From Saprospiraceae bacterium (GTDB taxonomy: Bacteria > Bacteroidota > Bacteroidia > Chitinophagales > Saprospiraceae), in the NCBI GenBank assembly GCA_013360405.1, contig JABWBR010000010.1:1-64000 (forward strand): a stretch of DNA of 64,000 nucleotides, given 5' to 3'. The position numbers and the translations under genes were made by a program. Within the stretch, counting starts at the first letter, position 1. Each line of letters begins with the position of its first letter. The notes under the pieces are model-generated. The model worked only from the letters and a program-made list of their open reading frames with translations. It was not told the origin of the DNA and searched no databases. Shown here piece by piece: positions 31,329 to 38,845 of this stretch.

Positions 31329-32549
31329 ATGTTGATCAAAATGGCATGGCGCAATATTTGGCGCAATAAACGACGTACGCTCATCACAATTGCTTCTATC
31401 CTCTTTGCCGTACTCCTGGCCTCGCTCATGGAGTCGCTGCAAAAAGGCGCCTGGGGGCACATGATCAAAAACGTGGTGAATTATTACTTCGGCTACGTAC
31501 AAATACACCAAAAAGGGTATTGGGACGAACAGTCGATAGACAAGGCTTTTGCCCTGGGTGACCATCTCACCGCACTGCCCGCCGCCTCTTCTCATATCAA
31601 GGGACTGGCGCCGCGGCTCGAATCTTTTGCGCTGGCCTCCACGGGCAATAACACGGTAGGCGTATTGGTGATCGGCATCGACCCCCAGGCCGAAACCCGG
31701 ATGACCAAGCTGGCCGAGCGCCTGCAAAGGGGCAACTATCTGGCTCCCGAAGATGACGCCGCCCTGCTGGCCGAAGGTATCGCCGAACGGCTCAAGCTCG
31801 ATGTGGGCGACACCATTATCCTGGTGAGCCAGGGCTACCACGGCGTGAACGCAGCCGCCAAATACCCGGTCAAAGGCATTGTCCGCTTCGGCTCGCCTGA
31901 GCTCAACAAACAGATGGTCTACTTGCCGCTGCTTGCCGCGCAGCGTTTTTACGGCGCCGAAGGCCTGGTCACCTCCCTGGCCGTAAACATAGCAAAAGAA
32001 GAACACGTGCCCCCCGTAGTAAGGGCCCTCAAACGCAAACTCGACCCCGAACACTACGAGGTCATGGACTGGCCCGAGATGATGCCCGACCTGCTCCAGG
32101 CCAAGGCACTCGACAGCGCAGGCAATTATATCGTCTATTTTATCCTCTACCTCGTGATCGCTTTTGGTATTCTGGGTACCATTCTGATGATGACCAAAGA
32201 ACGCGAATACGAATTCGGCGTATTGGTAGCCATCGGCATGGGCCGTTTTGCACTCGGCTTTATGGTCTGGCTCGAGATCATTTTGCTGGGCATGCTCGGT
32301 GCGCTGGTAGGTATTGCCGCTAGTTTCCCCGTGGTTTGGTATTTTTATGTCAATCCCATTCGGTTTACAGGCGACTATGCCGGTTTGCTCGAAAAATTCG
32401 GCTTCGAACCCATTTTTCCGGCAGCCTTTAATGCGCAAGTGTTCCTTACACAAGCTATCATCGTGTTGGTGCTCACTTCGGTGCTGGCCATTTACCCCGT
32501 TTTTAAAATAAAACGACTAGAACCCGTGCACGCTATGCGAGGAGATTGA
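31329..32549 (+). CDS. FtsX/LolC-type ABC transporter permease, first copy
   Basis: 406 residues, ATG start. Four membrane segments (about 20-40, 270-295, 315-345, 370-400) with a large periplasmic MacB_PCD-like domain after the first, the LolC/E topology. Seen: MAWRNIWRNKRRTLIT start, EREYEFGVLVAIGMGR coupling helix motif and the C-terminal AIYPVFKIKRLEPVHAMRGD. Seven bases after the LolA-like gene. It probably pairs with the second permease to form a heterodimer driven by the ATPase encoded downstream. Confidence 0.88.
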   Translation: MLIKMAWRNIWRNKRRTLITIASILFAVLLASLMESLQKGAWGHMIKNVVNYYFGYVQIHQKGYWDEQSIDKAFALGDHLTALPAASSHIKGLAPRLESFALASTGNNTVGVLVIGIDPQAETRMTKLAERLQRGNYLAPEDDAALLAEGIAERLKLDVGDTIILVSQGYHGVNAAAKYPVKGIVRFGSPELNKQMVYLPLLAAQRFYGAEGLVTSLAVNIAKEEHVPPVVRALKRKLDPEHYEVMDWPEMMPDLLQAKALDSAGNYIVYFILYLVIAFGILGTILMMTKEREYEFGVLVAIGMGRFALGFMVWLEIILLGMLGALVGIAASFPVVWYFYVNPIRFTGDYAGLLEKFGFEPIFPAAFNAQVFLTQAIIVLVLTSVLAIYPVFKIKRLEPVHAMRGD

Positions 32550-32550
32550 T

Positions 32551-32700
32551 GTGCTGTTCTCGGTTGTCGGTTGTCCGTTATCCGTTCTCTGTTATCCGTT
32601 CCTTAACTTTGCCAGTTAAACTTAACAGAGAACAGAGAACAGAGAACAGAGAACAGAGAACAGAGAACAGAGAACAGAGAACAGAGAACCCACAACCGAA
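32551..32700. repeat. ACAGAGA word hairpin between permease genes
   Basis: Left part: GTTCTC, GGTTGTC, TTATCCG words; right part: about nine ACAGAGA heptamers ending CCACAACCG. GTTCTCTGTTA and TAACAGAGAAC pair, as do GGTTGT and ACAACC. It fills nearly the whole gap inside an operon, so it cannot be a complete terminator if the operon is expressed as one unit. Confidence 0.85.
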
Positions 32701-32705
32701 AAAAA

Positions 32706-33932
32706 ATGATTCCACTAATCGCCTGGAGAAATATTTGGCGCAGCCGCACCCGCAGTTTGGTAGTAATAGGCGCCATTGCAATTGGAGTGTGGGCAGCCCT
32801 GTTTATGACCGGTTTTGCTACCGGCATGGCAAGGGGTTATGTGCGCTCGGCGGTCGACAACATTGTGTCGCACCTGCAAATGCACCACCCTCAATTCAAA
32901 GAAGACTACGATGCCCGCTTTATGGTGGACACTCCCGGCGCCGTGGCAGACCGGCTTCGCGAAATGCCCAGTATCAAAGCTGTCAGCGCCCGCGCCGTAG
33001 TCAACGGCATGGCTTCCACGCCTAAAGGCGCGCGGGGCGTGCAGATCAAGGGCATAAATCCCGATGAAGAAGCGGGGGTGACCACCCTGCGTGAAAAAAT
33101 CGTGGAGGGGAGTTATTTTCTGCCCGACCGCCGCAACGAGGTGCTTATCAGCGTGGCCATGGCAGATAAATTGCACATCAAAATGCGATCGAAACTCGTA
33201 CTCACCTTCCAGGAAACAAGCGGTGAACTCACCACCGGCGCGTTCCGGGTAGCGGGCATCTTTGATAGCGGCAATAAGCCTTTTGACGAAACCCATATTT
33301 TCGTAGATCACAGTGATATGGCTGCCTTGCTTGCGCCCGGCAGCCCCACAGAAGATGTCATACAGGAAATTGCTATCATGCTGCACGCCCCCAAAACCGC
33401 TGCAACAGTGAGTGATACCCTACAAAGTCTATTCCCGGGATTGCTCTCCGAAACTTACCACCAGATCTCTCCCGACCTGGAAATGTACGAGTCGCAGATC
33501 AATACGGTATCGTATATATACCTCGGCATTATTATGCTGGCCCTCGTATTTGGAATAGTCAACACCATGCTGATGGCCGTATTGGAGCGCTATCGCGAAA
33601 TCGGCATGCTAATGGCTATCGGCATGAACAAAATCAAGGTATTCAGCATGATCGTTTTTGAAGCGTTGATGCTGGGGCTCATCGCGGCGCCCCTGGGCAT
33701 GGGCCTGGGCTGGGTTTCTATGCTATATCTGGGGCGCAAAGGTATTAACCTCTCGGCCTACTCCGAAAGCCTGCGATTGTACGGACTAGAACAGATCATC
33801 TATTTTGAACTACCTCCTGAAACCTATTGGCAAGCAGGTATTTTTGTCATGTTTACCGCACTGCTGGCTTCGCTTTATCCCGCATGGAAAGCCATCAGCC
33901 TGCGCCCGGTAGAAGCTATTCGCAAAATTTAA
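32706..33932 (+). CDS. FtsX/LolC-type ABC transporter permease, second copy
   Basis: 408 residues, ATG start. Same topology as the preceding permease (IAWRNIWRSRTRSLVVIGAIAIGVW, ERYREIGMLMAIGMNK, C-terminal YPAWKAISLRPVEAIRKI) but only distantly similar, so an old duplication. The periplasmic loop contains GVQIKGINPDEEAGVTTL. The two permeases should form the membrane channel half of a LolCDE/MacB-like complex. It follows a word hairpin and is followed by a shorter word run before the ATPase gene. Confidence 0.88.
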   Translation: MIPLIAWRNIWRSRTRSLVVIGAIAIGVWAALFMTGFATGMARGYVRSAVDNIVSHLQMHHPQFKEDYDARFMVDTPGAVADRLREMPSIKAVSARAVVNGMASTPKGARGVQIKGINPDEEAGVTTLREKIVEGSYFLPDRRNEVLISVAMADKLHIKMRSKLVLTFQETSGELTTGAFRVAGIFDSGNKPFDETHIFVDHSDMAALLAPGSPTEDVIQEIAIMLHAPKTAATVSDTLQSLFPGLLSETYHQISPDLEMYESQINTVSYIYLGIIMLALVFGIVNTMLMAVLERYREIGMLMAIGMNKIKVFSMIVFEALMLGLIAAPLGMGLGWVSMLYLGRKGINLSAYSESLRLYGLEQIIYFELPPETYWQAGIFVMFTALLASLYPAWKAISLRPVEAIRKI

Positions 33933-33940
33933 AACAATTA

Positions 33941-33980
33941 GCACCTTGTCACCCTGTCACCCTGTTACCTTGTCACTTAA
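33941..33980. repeat. CACCCTGT word run
   Basis: CACCTTGT, CACCCTGT, CACCCTGT, TACCTTGT and CACTT units in the gap before the ATPase gene. No inverse arm is present, so this is a one-sided array. Confidence 0.75.
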
Positions 33981-33992
33981 AATCACTACCAC

Positions 33993-34679
33993 ATGAGCGT
34001 TATCATAGCAAAAGGCATCAGTAAAACATACGACCCCGACGGCATGCCGGTTCTTGCCCTCCAGCGCATCGACCTGGAGATCAGGGAAGGCGAATTCACG
34101 GCTATCGTGGGCCCCTCGGGTTCGGGTAAATCCACCCTGCTCAACATCATCGGAGGCCTCGACAAACCCAGCGAAGGCATGGTAGAAGTGGGCGGCCACA
34201 TGATCACGGAATTGAGCGACAACGAGCTCATCGACTTCCGCAAAGAACATATCGGCTTTGTCTTCCAGGCCTACAACCTCATCCCGGTATTGACGGCCCG
34301 CGAAAACGTAGAGTTCGTGATGCTACTCCAGCAAAGGCCCAAAGCAGAACGCGAAGCCAGAACCAAAGAGCTGCTCCACGCGGTGGGCCTGGATGATAAA
34401 ATGGACAAACGCCCCGGCGAACTCTCGGGCGGACAACAGCAGCGCGTGGCAGTGGCCAGGGCCCTGGCTCCCAAACCCGCCTTCATCCTGGCCGACGAAC
34501 CCACCGCCAACCTCGACACCAAATCGACCGAAAACCTGCTCGATATTATGGCTGAACTTAACCGGGAAGAAAAAATAACGTTTATCTTTTCTACCCACGA
34601 CCAACGCGTGATTAACCGCGCCCGCCGGGTGATTACGCTCGTAGACGGCGCAGTGGCAAGCGATGAAAAACGCGATTAA
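33993..34679 (+). CDS. LolD-like ABC transporter ATP-binding protein
   Basis: 228 residues, ATG start. Complete ABC ATPase: Walker A GPSGSGKST (40-48), Q-loop Q92, signature LSGGQQQR (144-151), Walker B FILADEP (164-170), H-loop His202. Length and sequence fit the LolD/MacB class that powers FtsX-fold permeases by mechanotransmission and does not form classic import channels. It belongs to the TetR-led operon and should energise the two permeases. Confidence 0.92.
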   Translation: MSVIIAKGISKTYDPDGMPVLALQRIDLEIREGEFTAIVGPSGSGKSTLLNIIGGLDKPSEGMVEVGGHMITELSDNELIDFRKEHIGFVFQAYNLIPVLTARENVEFVMLLQQRPKAEREARTKELLHAVGLDDKMDKRPGELSGGQQQRVAVARALAPKPAFILADEPTANLDTKSTENLLDIMAELNREEKITFIFSTHDQRVINRARRVITLVDGAVASDEKRD

Positions 34680-34724
34680 GCGCGCAAATTTCATTACTTT
34701 TATAGTCGATTTAAATCCAAGCGG

Positions 34725-35675
34725 ATGTTGTTTACAGTGTATAAAACGGCTACCGGACTCTCCACCACTACCGAGCTGGAGCAACTTGCCCTCACCGACG
34801 CCGCCCAGGTAGTCTGGATCGACCTGTTCAACACCGCCCCCGACGAACGGGATCTCATAGAGGCCAAGTTCAATATCGAACTGTTTACCCGCCAGGAAGC
34901 CGAGGAAATTGAGAGTAGTTCGAAGTATTTCGAAAACGGCGACGAAATTAACGCCAACTCCACCTATATCTTCCATCGCGACGGACTTTATGCCAACGAC
35001 CCGGTGTCTTTTATCCTGAAAGGCAACCTGCTGGTCACCCAACGCAATATCGAACTGCGTTCATTCGACGAGGTGATCCGTTCGTTCCGCCTCGGCAAAC
35101 GACCCCATATCAACGGGTATCATATCTTTTTACTGCTCTTTGAAACCCGCATCGATATCGAAGCCGACTTCCTGGAAGACCTGTCGCGAAAAATCCACGC
35201 CGCCAGCAAAAGCCTCACCCTCAGCAAACGCCTCGACCAGGACGTACTGATCGAGATCAACCAGTTGCAGGAACTTATCATTCTTTTCCGGCAAAGCACC
35301 AGCGAAATGCAGCGCCTGATTTCCGCCCTGTTGAAAAGCGATATTTTTCCGCACGACGAACGCGAAAAACTTCGCGTGATTATCAAAGACGCAGGCTCCC
35401 TCCTGGAGCACACCTCTTTTAATTTCGCCAGGCTCGAATCGCTGCAAAACACCTTCCTCGGCCTGGTTGATATGGAACAAAACCGCATCATCAAGATTTT
35501 TACGGTGGCCACGGTAGTGTTTATGCCCCCTACGCTCATCGCTAGTCTTTATGGTATGAATTTCCAATTTATGCCCGAATTGAAATGGCATATCGGTTAT
35601 CCTTTCGCCTTGTTTCTCATGGTTTTGTCCTCAACGTCCACCCTGCTGTATTTTAAACGCCGAAACTGGCTGTGA
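34725..35675 (+). CDS. corA: CorA family magnesium transporter
   Basis: 316 residues, ATG start. Large cytoplasmic N-terminal domain, a long stalk helix (DLSRKIHAASKSLTLSKRL...), and two C-terminal membrane segments with the signature YGMNFQFMP (GMN at 277-279). The family forms pentameric Mg/Co channels; a second branch is ZntB-like. It lies 46 bases after the ATPase gene and 28 before a beta-barrel gene, inside the envelope operon, which is an unexpected neighbour; it may be present for coordinated envelope ion supply or by chance. Confidence 0.88.
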   Translation: MLFTVYKTATGLSTTTELEQLALTDAAQVVWIDLFNTAPDERDLIEAKFNIELFTRQEAEEIESSSKYFENGDEINANSTYIFHRDGLYANDPVSFILKGNLLVTQRNIELRSFDEVIRSFRLGKRPHINGYHIFLLLFETRIDIEADFLEDLSRKIHAASKSLTLSKRLDQDVLIEINQLQELIILFRQSTSEMQRLISALLKSDIFPHDEREKLRVIIKDAGSLLEHTSFNFARLESLQNTFLGLVDMEQNRIIKIFTVATVVFMPPTLIASLYGMNFQFMPELKWHIGYPFALFLMVLSSTSTLLYFKRRNWL

Positions 35676-35702
35676 TTTTTCACCCACTAACCGCCAATCG
35701 CC

Positions 35703-36926
35703 ATGTTACGTCTATATTTCATCATTGTCATTATTTCCCTGGCTATCACCCCATCGCCCAGTCATACAGTCGTACAGTCGTACAGTCTTATAGTCGCCCA
35801 AGACACCATGCCTGCCCGCTGGGAAATCAGCGGCTACATCAAAAATATGCAAACCCTGTTGTTTTTCAACAACGCATATCCCGATTTCCAGCAGTTTAAA
35901 CTTGTCGATACCTTTTTGCAGGACAACCTCGTTCACAACCGGATCAATGTAAAATGGCTGCCCAATAGCCGTTTCACCGTCTTCGCCGAACTGCGCAACC
36001 GCTTGTTTTTTGGGGACCTGGTGAGGGGTACGCCCGGTTATGCCGACCGGGTAGACAACGCCAATAACGACTACTTCGACTTGTCGTGGGTATTGGTCAA
36101 TGACAACGGCTTTGTGCTGCATACCATGCTCGACCGACTATATGCCGAATACACCGCCGGCAATTGGGAAGTGAGGGTGGGCCGGCAGCGCATCAATTGG
36201 GGCATCAGCACTGTTTGGAACCCCAACGACATATTCAACGCCTTTGCTTTTACCGACTTCGACTACGAAGAGCGCCCCGGCAGCGACGCCCTGCGCGTGC
36301 GGTATTACACCGGCGTAGCCTCGAGCCTTGAATTGGCCGTGAAAGCTTTCGACCATTGGGACGAAGCCGTGATGGCAGGTCTCTGGAAATTCAACCGCAG
36401 CGAATACGACTTCCAGGTATTGGCAGGGCTTTCCCGGGGCGACCTGACATTGGGCGGCGGCTGGGCAGGTAGCATCAAAGACGTTGGCTTCAAAGGAGAA
36501 TTCACCTGGTTCAAACCCGTACTGAATGACGGCGCCGACGCATTTGCCGCCACCGGGGGCCTCGACTATGCCTTCAACAACTCGCTATACTTACAGGGAG
36601 GATATCTGTATAATAGCCTGGGCGCCATTAATGCGCCTATCACCGGTCTTTTTAACTTCAGCCTGTCGGCAAAAAACCTGTACCCGTATCGCCATGCCGT
36701 TTTCGCACAGGCGGCCTACCCCTTTACACCTTTACTCAACGGAGGTATTGCCTTGATTTACAGCCCGATAGATATTCACGCTTTATTTGTGAATCCAACA
36801 GCTACCTTGTCTATCATGGACAATTGGACGCTCGACATGGTGGGTCAGCTTGTTTTTAATACACAAGAAAAAAGCTATACCAGCCCCATCCAGGCTATTT
36901 TTGTGCGGCTCAAATTTAATTATTAA
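35703..36926 (+). CDS. outer-membrane beta-barrel protein (DUF1302/alginate-export-like)
   Basis: 407 residues, ATG start. Signal peptide whose C-terminal half (SHTVVQSYSLIVAQ) is encoded by CAGTCGTA words. The mature part has the pattern of a large barrel: NRINVKWLPNSRFTVFAELRNRLFFG, the strand-turn WEVRVGRQRINWGISTVWNPNDIFN typical of DUF1302/Wzi-like porins, and a C-terminal phenylalanine-rich strand ending KFNY. It is the last gene of the TetR-led operon and could give the system its outer-membrane exit or entry. Confidence 0.75.
   Translation: MLRLYFIIVIISLAITPSPSHTVVQSYSLIVAQDTMPARWEISGYIKNMQTLLFFNNAYPDFQQFKLVDTFLQDNLVHNRINVKWLPNSRFTVFAELRNRLFFGDLVRGTPGYADRVDNANNDYFDLSWVLVNDNGFVLHTMLDRLYAEYTAGNWEVRVGRQRINWGISTVWNPNDIFNAFAFTDFDYEERPGSDALRVRYYTGVASSLELAVKAFDHWDEAVMAGLWKFNRSEYDFQVLAGLSRGDLTLGGGWAGSIKDVGFKGEFTWFKPVLNDGADAFAATGGLDYAFNNSLYLQGGYLYNSLGAINAPITGLFNFSLSAKNLYPYRHAVFAQAAYPFTPLLNGGIALIYSPIDIHALFVNPTATLSIMDNWTLDMVGQLVFNTQEKSYTSPIQAIFVRLKFNY
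35759..35796. repeat. CAGTCGTA word run inside signal-peptide codons
   Basis: CAGTCATA, CAGTCGTA, CAGTCGTA, CAGTCTTA and TAGTCG units in frame with the beta-barrel gene. Same word as the intergenic array at 1331-1414. Confidence 0.8.
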
Positions 36927-36979
36927 TAAAATGAGTGCCTTACAGAATACCCATCTGGCTAAAGTTTAGCGTTATATTA

Positions 36980-36987
36980 TATATTTG
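36980..36987 (+). promoter_or_regulatory. -7 element of the beta-barrel gene at 37017
   Basis: TATATTTG, full match, 29 bases before the ATG; a TGG near the -33 position is a weak partner. Confidence 0.45.
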
Positions 36988-37016
36988 CCCAACTTACTAA
37001 CAAAGCTGAATCACAA

Positions 37017-37676
37017 ATGAAATCCAATTGTCTGCTTACGCTCGCCTTTCTATTGGTGGGCAATGCGCTGTTCGCGCAATTTACTGCGCGTGGCAACTTC
37101 ATCATGGGCGCTTCCCTCGGTTTTTCGGCCGCTACCTCCAAAGTCACTGACGGCAGTAGCACCAGCAACCCGGACAGCCCTGCATCCAGCCAGTTCAACA
37201 TTACGCCAAAGGTAGGATATATGGTTATAGACAACCTGGCGCTGGGCATCGGCCTGGATTACACGTTTAGCCGACAGAAATCGACGCTAGACCAGGAAAC
37301 GAAAGACAGCGACCTACTGTTTGGTCCCTTTACCCGCTATTACGCCATGTTGGGAGAAGACAAAGCTTTCTTTTTCGAATTGAATTTTGGTTTTGGTAAC
37401 TCGTCCAATAACTCCCCCACCCAGGATATTCAAACGAATATCTTTGCAGTGGGCGTCGGCCCGGGGTTCACTATTTTCTCTGACGATGCAATCGGTCTCG
37501 AAGCGCTCGTGAAATACAATTTTTCCCGCAGCAAATTCAATACCGATATTATGGGCGTACAATCGGAAACGGTAACCCTCTCTAATCAATTCGACTTGTC
37601 GCTTGGAATCCAGTTTTACTTTGCCGGCGTGGCCAAAGCCTCGAAAGGCAGTGGGTCGAATCAGCGGCTGTATTAA
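37017..37676 (+). CDS. outer-membrane beta-barrel (OmpW/OprF-like) protein
   Basis: 219 residues, ATG start. Signal peptide 1-20 (LLTLAFLLVGNALFAQ). Beta-barrel domain of the PF13505 type with alternating strands: FIMGASLGFSAATSK, ITPKVGYMVIDNLALGIGLDYTFSRQ, LFGPFTRYYAMLGEDKAFFFELNFGFGNSS, and a final DLSLGIQFYF strand before a short tail. Has its own -7 element, so it is separate from the upstream operon. Role unknown. Confidence 0.8.
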   Translation: MKSNCLLTLAFLLVGNALFAQFTARGNFIMGASLGFSAATSKVTDGSSTSNPDSPASSQFNITPKVGYMVIDNLALGIGLDYTFSRQKSTLDQETKDSDLLFGPFTRYYAMLGEDKAFFFELNFGFGNSSNNSPTQDIQTNIFAVGVGPGFTIFSDDAIGLEALVKYNFSRSKFNTDIMGVQSETVTLSNQFDLSLGIQFYFAGVAKASKGSGSNQRLY

Positions 37677-37680
37677 TCTG

Positions 37681-37786
37681 AGTTAGTTTAGTGCATTCGC
37701 AGTTTAGCGATAGGGTTTAGTGCATTCGCAGTTTATTTAGCTAAACCCTACCGCTAAACCCTACCGCTAAACCTAATCGCTAAACT
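37681..37786. repeat. GTTTAGC word hairpin
   Basis: AGTTTAGTGCATTCGC twice, then CGCTAAACCCTAC-type inverse words four times. Same family as 5019-5103, with cATTCGC for cATGCGC. Confidence 0.85.
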
Positions 37787-37800
37787 ACAAATCATACCCC

Positions 37801-38709
37801 TTGGCTGAAGCACAAACGGGAGTTACACCTGGAGCTGACACCGTATCCGTCTCCACCAAAAGCTGGCTTATCATGGCTGCGCTCAGCCTGGTGTGGGGTA
37901 GTTCGTACATCCTCATCAAACGGGGGTTGGCCGTATTTTCTCCCGATCAGGTGGCCAGCCTGCGGCTTGGTATTACCGCACTATCGCTTTGGCCCGTATT
38001 GGTGATTCGCTGGCGGCTGGTTGATTGGCGCCGGGCGCATTGGCTGCTCATCGTAGGGTTGTGCGGCAGTGGCATACCGGCCTTTCTTTTTGCCAATGCC
38101 CAAACGCGCATCAGTAGCGCCATGGCTGGCATCCTCAATTCCCTCACGCCTTTATTTACCTTATTGCTCGGCGTTTTACTCTTCCGGGCCGCGGCTTCCT
38201 GGGCTAAAATCGCGGGTGTATTAATCGGCTTGTCAGGCGCTATCCTGCTGGTGTACATTACCAGCGAAGGAGGATTGGGTGGCAGCGCGCTATTCAGCAT
38301 GCTCGTGGTAGTAGCCACGATATGTTATGCAGCCAGCGTAAATACAGTAGGCTTCAAGCTTCGCGACCTCGATTCGATCACCATCAGTGCCGCCTCTTTT
38401 GCCATGGTGGGCACGCCTGCGATAATCTATTTGTTTACTACCGATTTCGTCGATATACTTCAGCATAATCCGCATGGTGCTGAAGCGCTGGGTTATATCT
38501 TTTTACTCGCCATTTTCGGTACCGTGCTGGGCTCTGTTTTCTTTTTTATTTTAGTAAAATGGACCAATCCCGTCTTTTCCTCTATGGTGAGTTACGTTGC
38601 CCCCATCATTTCTATTATGTGGGGTTTTAGCGATGGCGAATCGATTGCGCTTTGGCATTTTCTGGGGCTGGCGCTTATCCTTTCAGGGGTGTATCTGGCA
38701 AAAAAATAA
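37801..38709 (+). CDS. EamA/DMT family transporter
   Basis: 302 residues from TTG; the next ATG (37873) falls inside the first membrane segment, so the TTG start is plausible. Ten hydrophobic segments arranged as two EamA halves: WGSSYILIKRGLAVFSPDQVASLRL opens the first, SSAMAGILNSLTPLFTLLLGVLLF closes it, and the second ends with VSYVAPIISIMWGFSDGESIALWHFLGLALILSGVYL. Drug/metabolite exporter family; substrate cannot be told. It is convergent with the MORN-caspase gene across a TGCTGAT word hairpin. Confidence 0.88.
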   Translation: MAEAQTGVTPGADTVSVSTKSWLIMAALSLVWGSSYILIKRGLAVFSPDQVASLRLGITALSLWPVLVIRWRLVDWRRAHWLLIVGLCGSGIPAFLFANAQTRISSAMAGILNSLTPLFTLLLGVLLFRAAASWAKIAGVLIGLSGAILLVYITSEGGLGGSALFSMLVVVATICYAASVNTVGFKLRDLDSITISAASFAMVGTPAIIYLFTTDFVDILQHNPHGAEALGYIFLLAIFGTVLGSVFFFILVKWTNPVFSSMVSYVAPIISIMWGFSDGESIALWHFLGLALILSGVYLAKK

Positions 38710-38710
38710 T

Positions 38711-38845
38711 TTGCTGATTTGCTGATTTGCTGATGTGCTGATGTGCTGATTTTCAAAACATTATTAATTTTTAATTATCAGCACATTAACCCATTAGCAC
38801 ATCAGCACATTAACTCATCAGCACATTAACCAATCAGCACATTAT
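38711..38845. repeat. TGCTGATT word hairpin between convergent genes
   Basis: Five 8-base TGCTGATT/TGCTGATG units, an AT-rich loop, then six ATCAGCACATTAAC-like inverse units. The arms are fully complementary over the first units. Likely bidirectional gene end. Confidence 0.9.

Noticed and set aside
31239-32453. 404-residue minus-strand ORF opposite the first FtsX permease gene
   Set aside because: Long shadow produced by the codon pattern of the permease gene; composition is His/Phe/Val-rich without domain, and the plus-strand frame is a clear family member.
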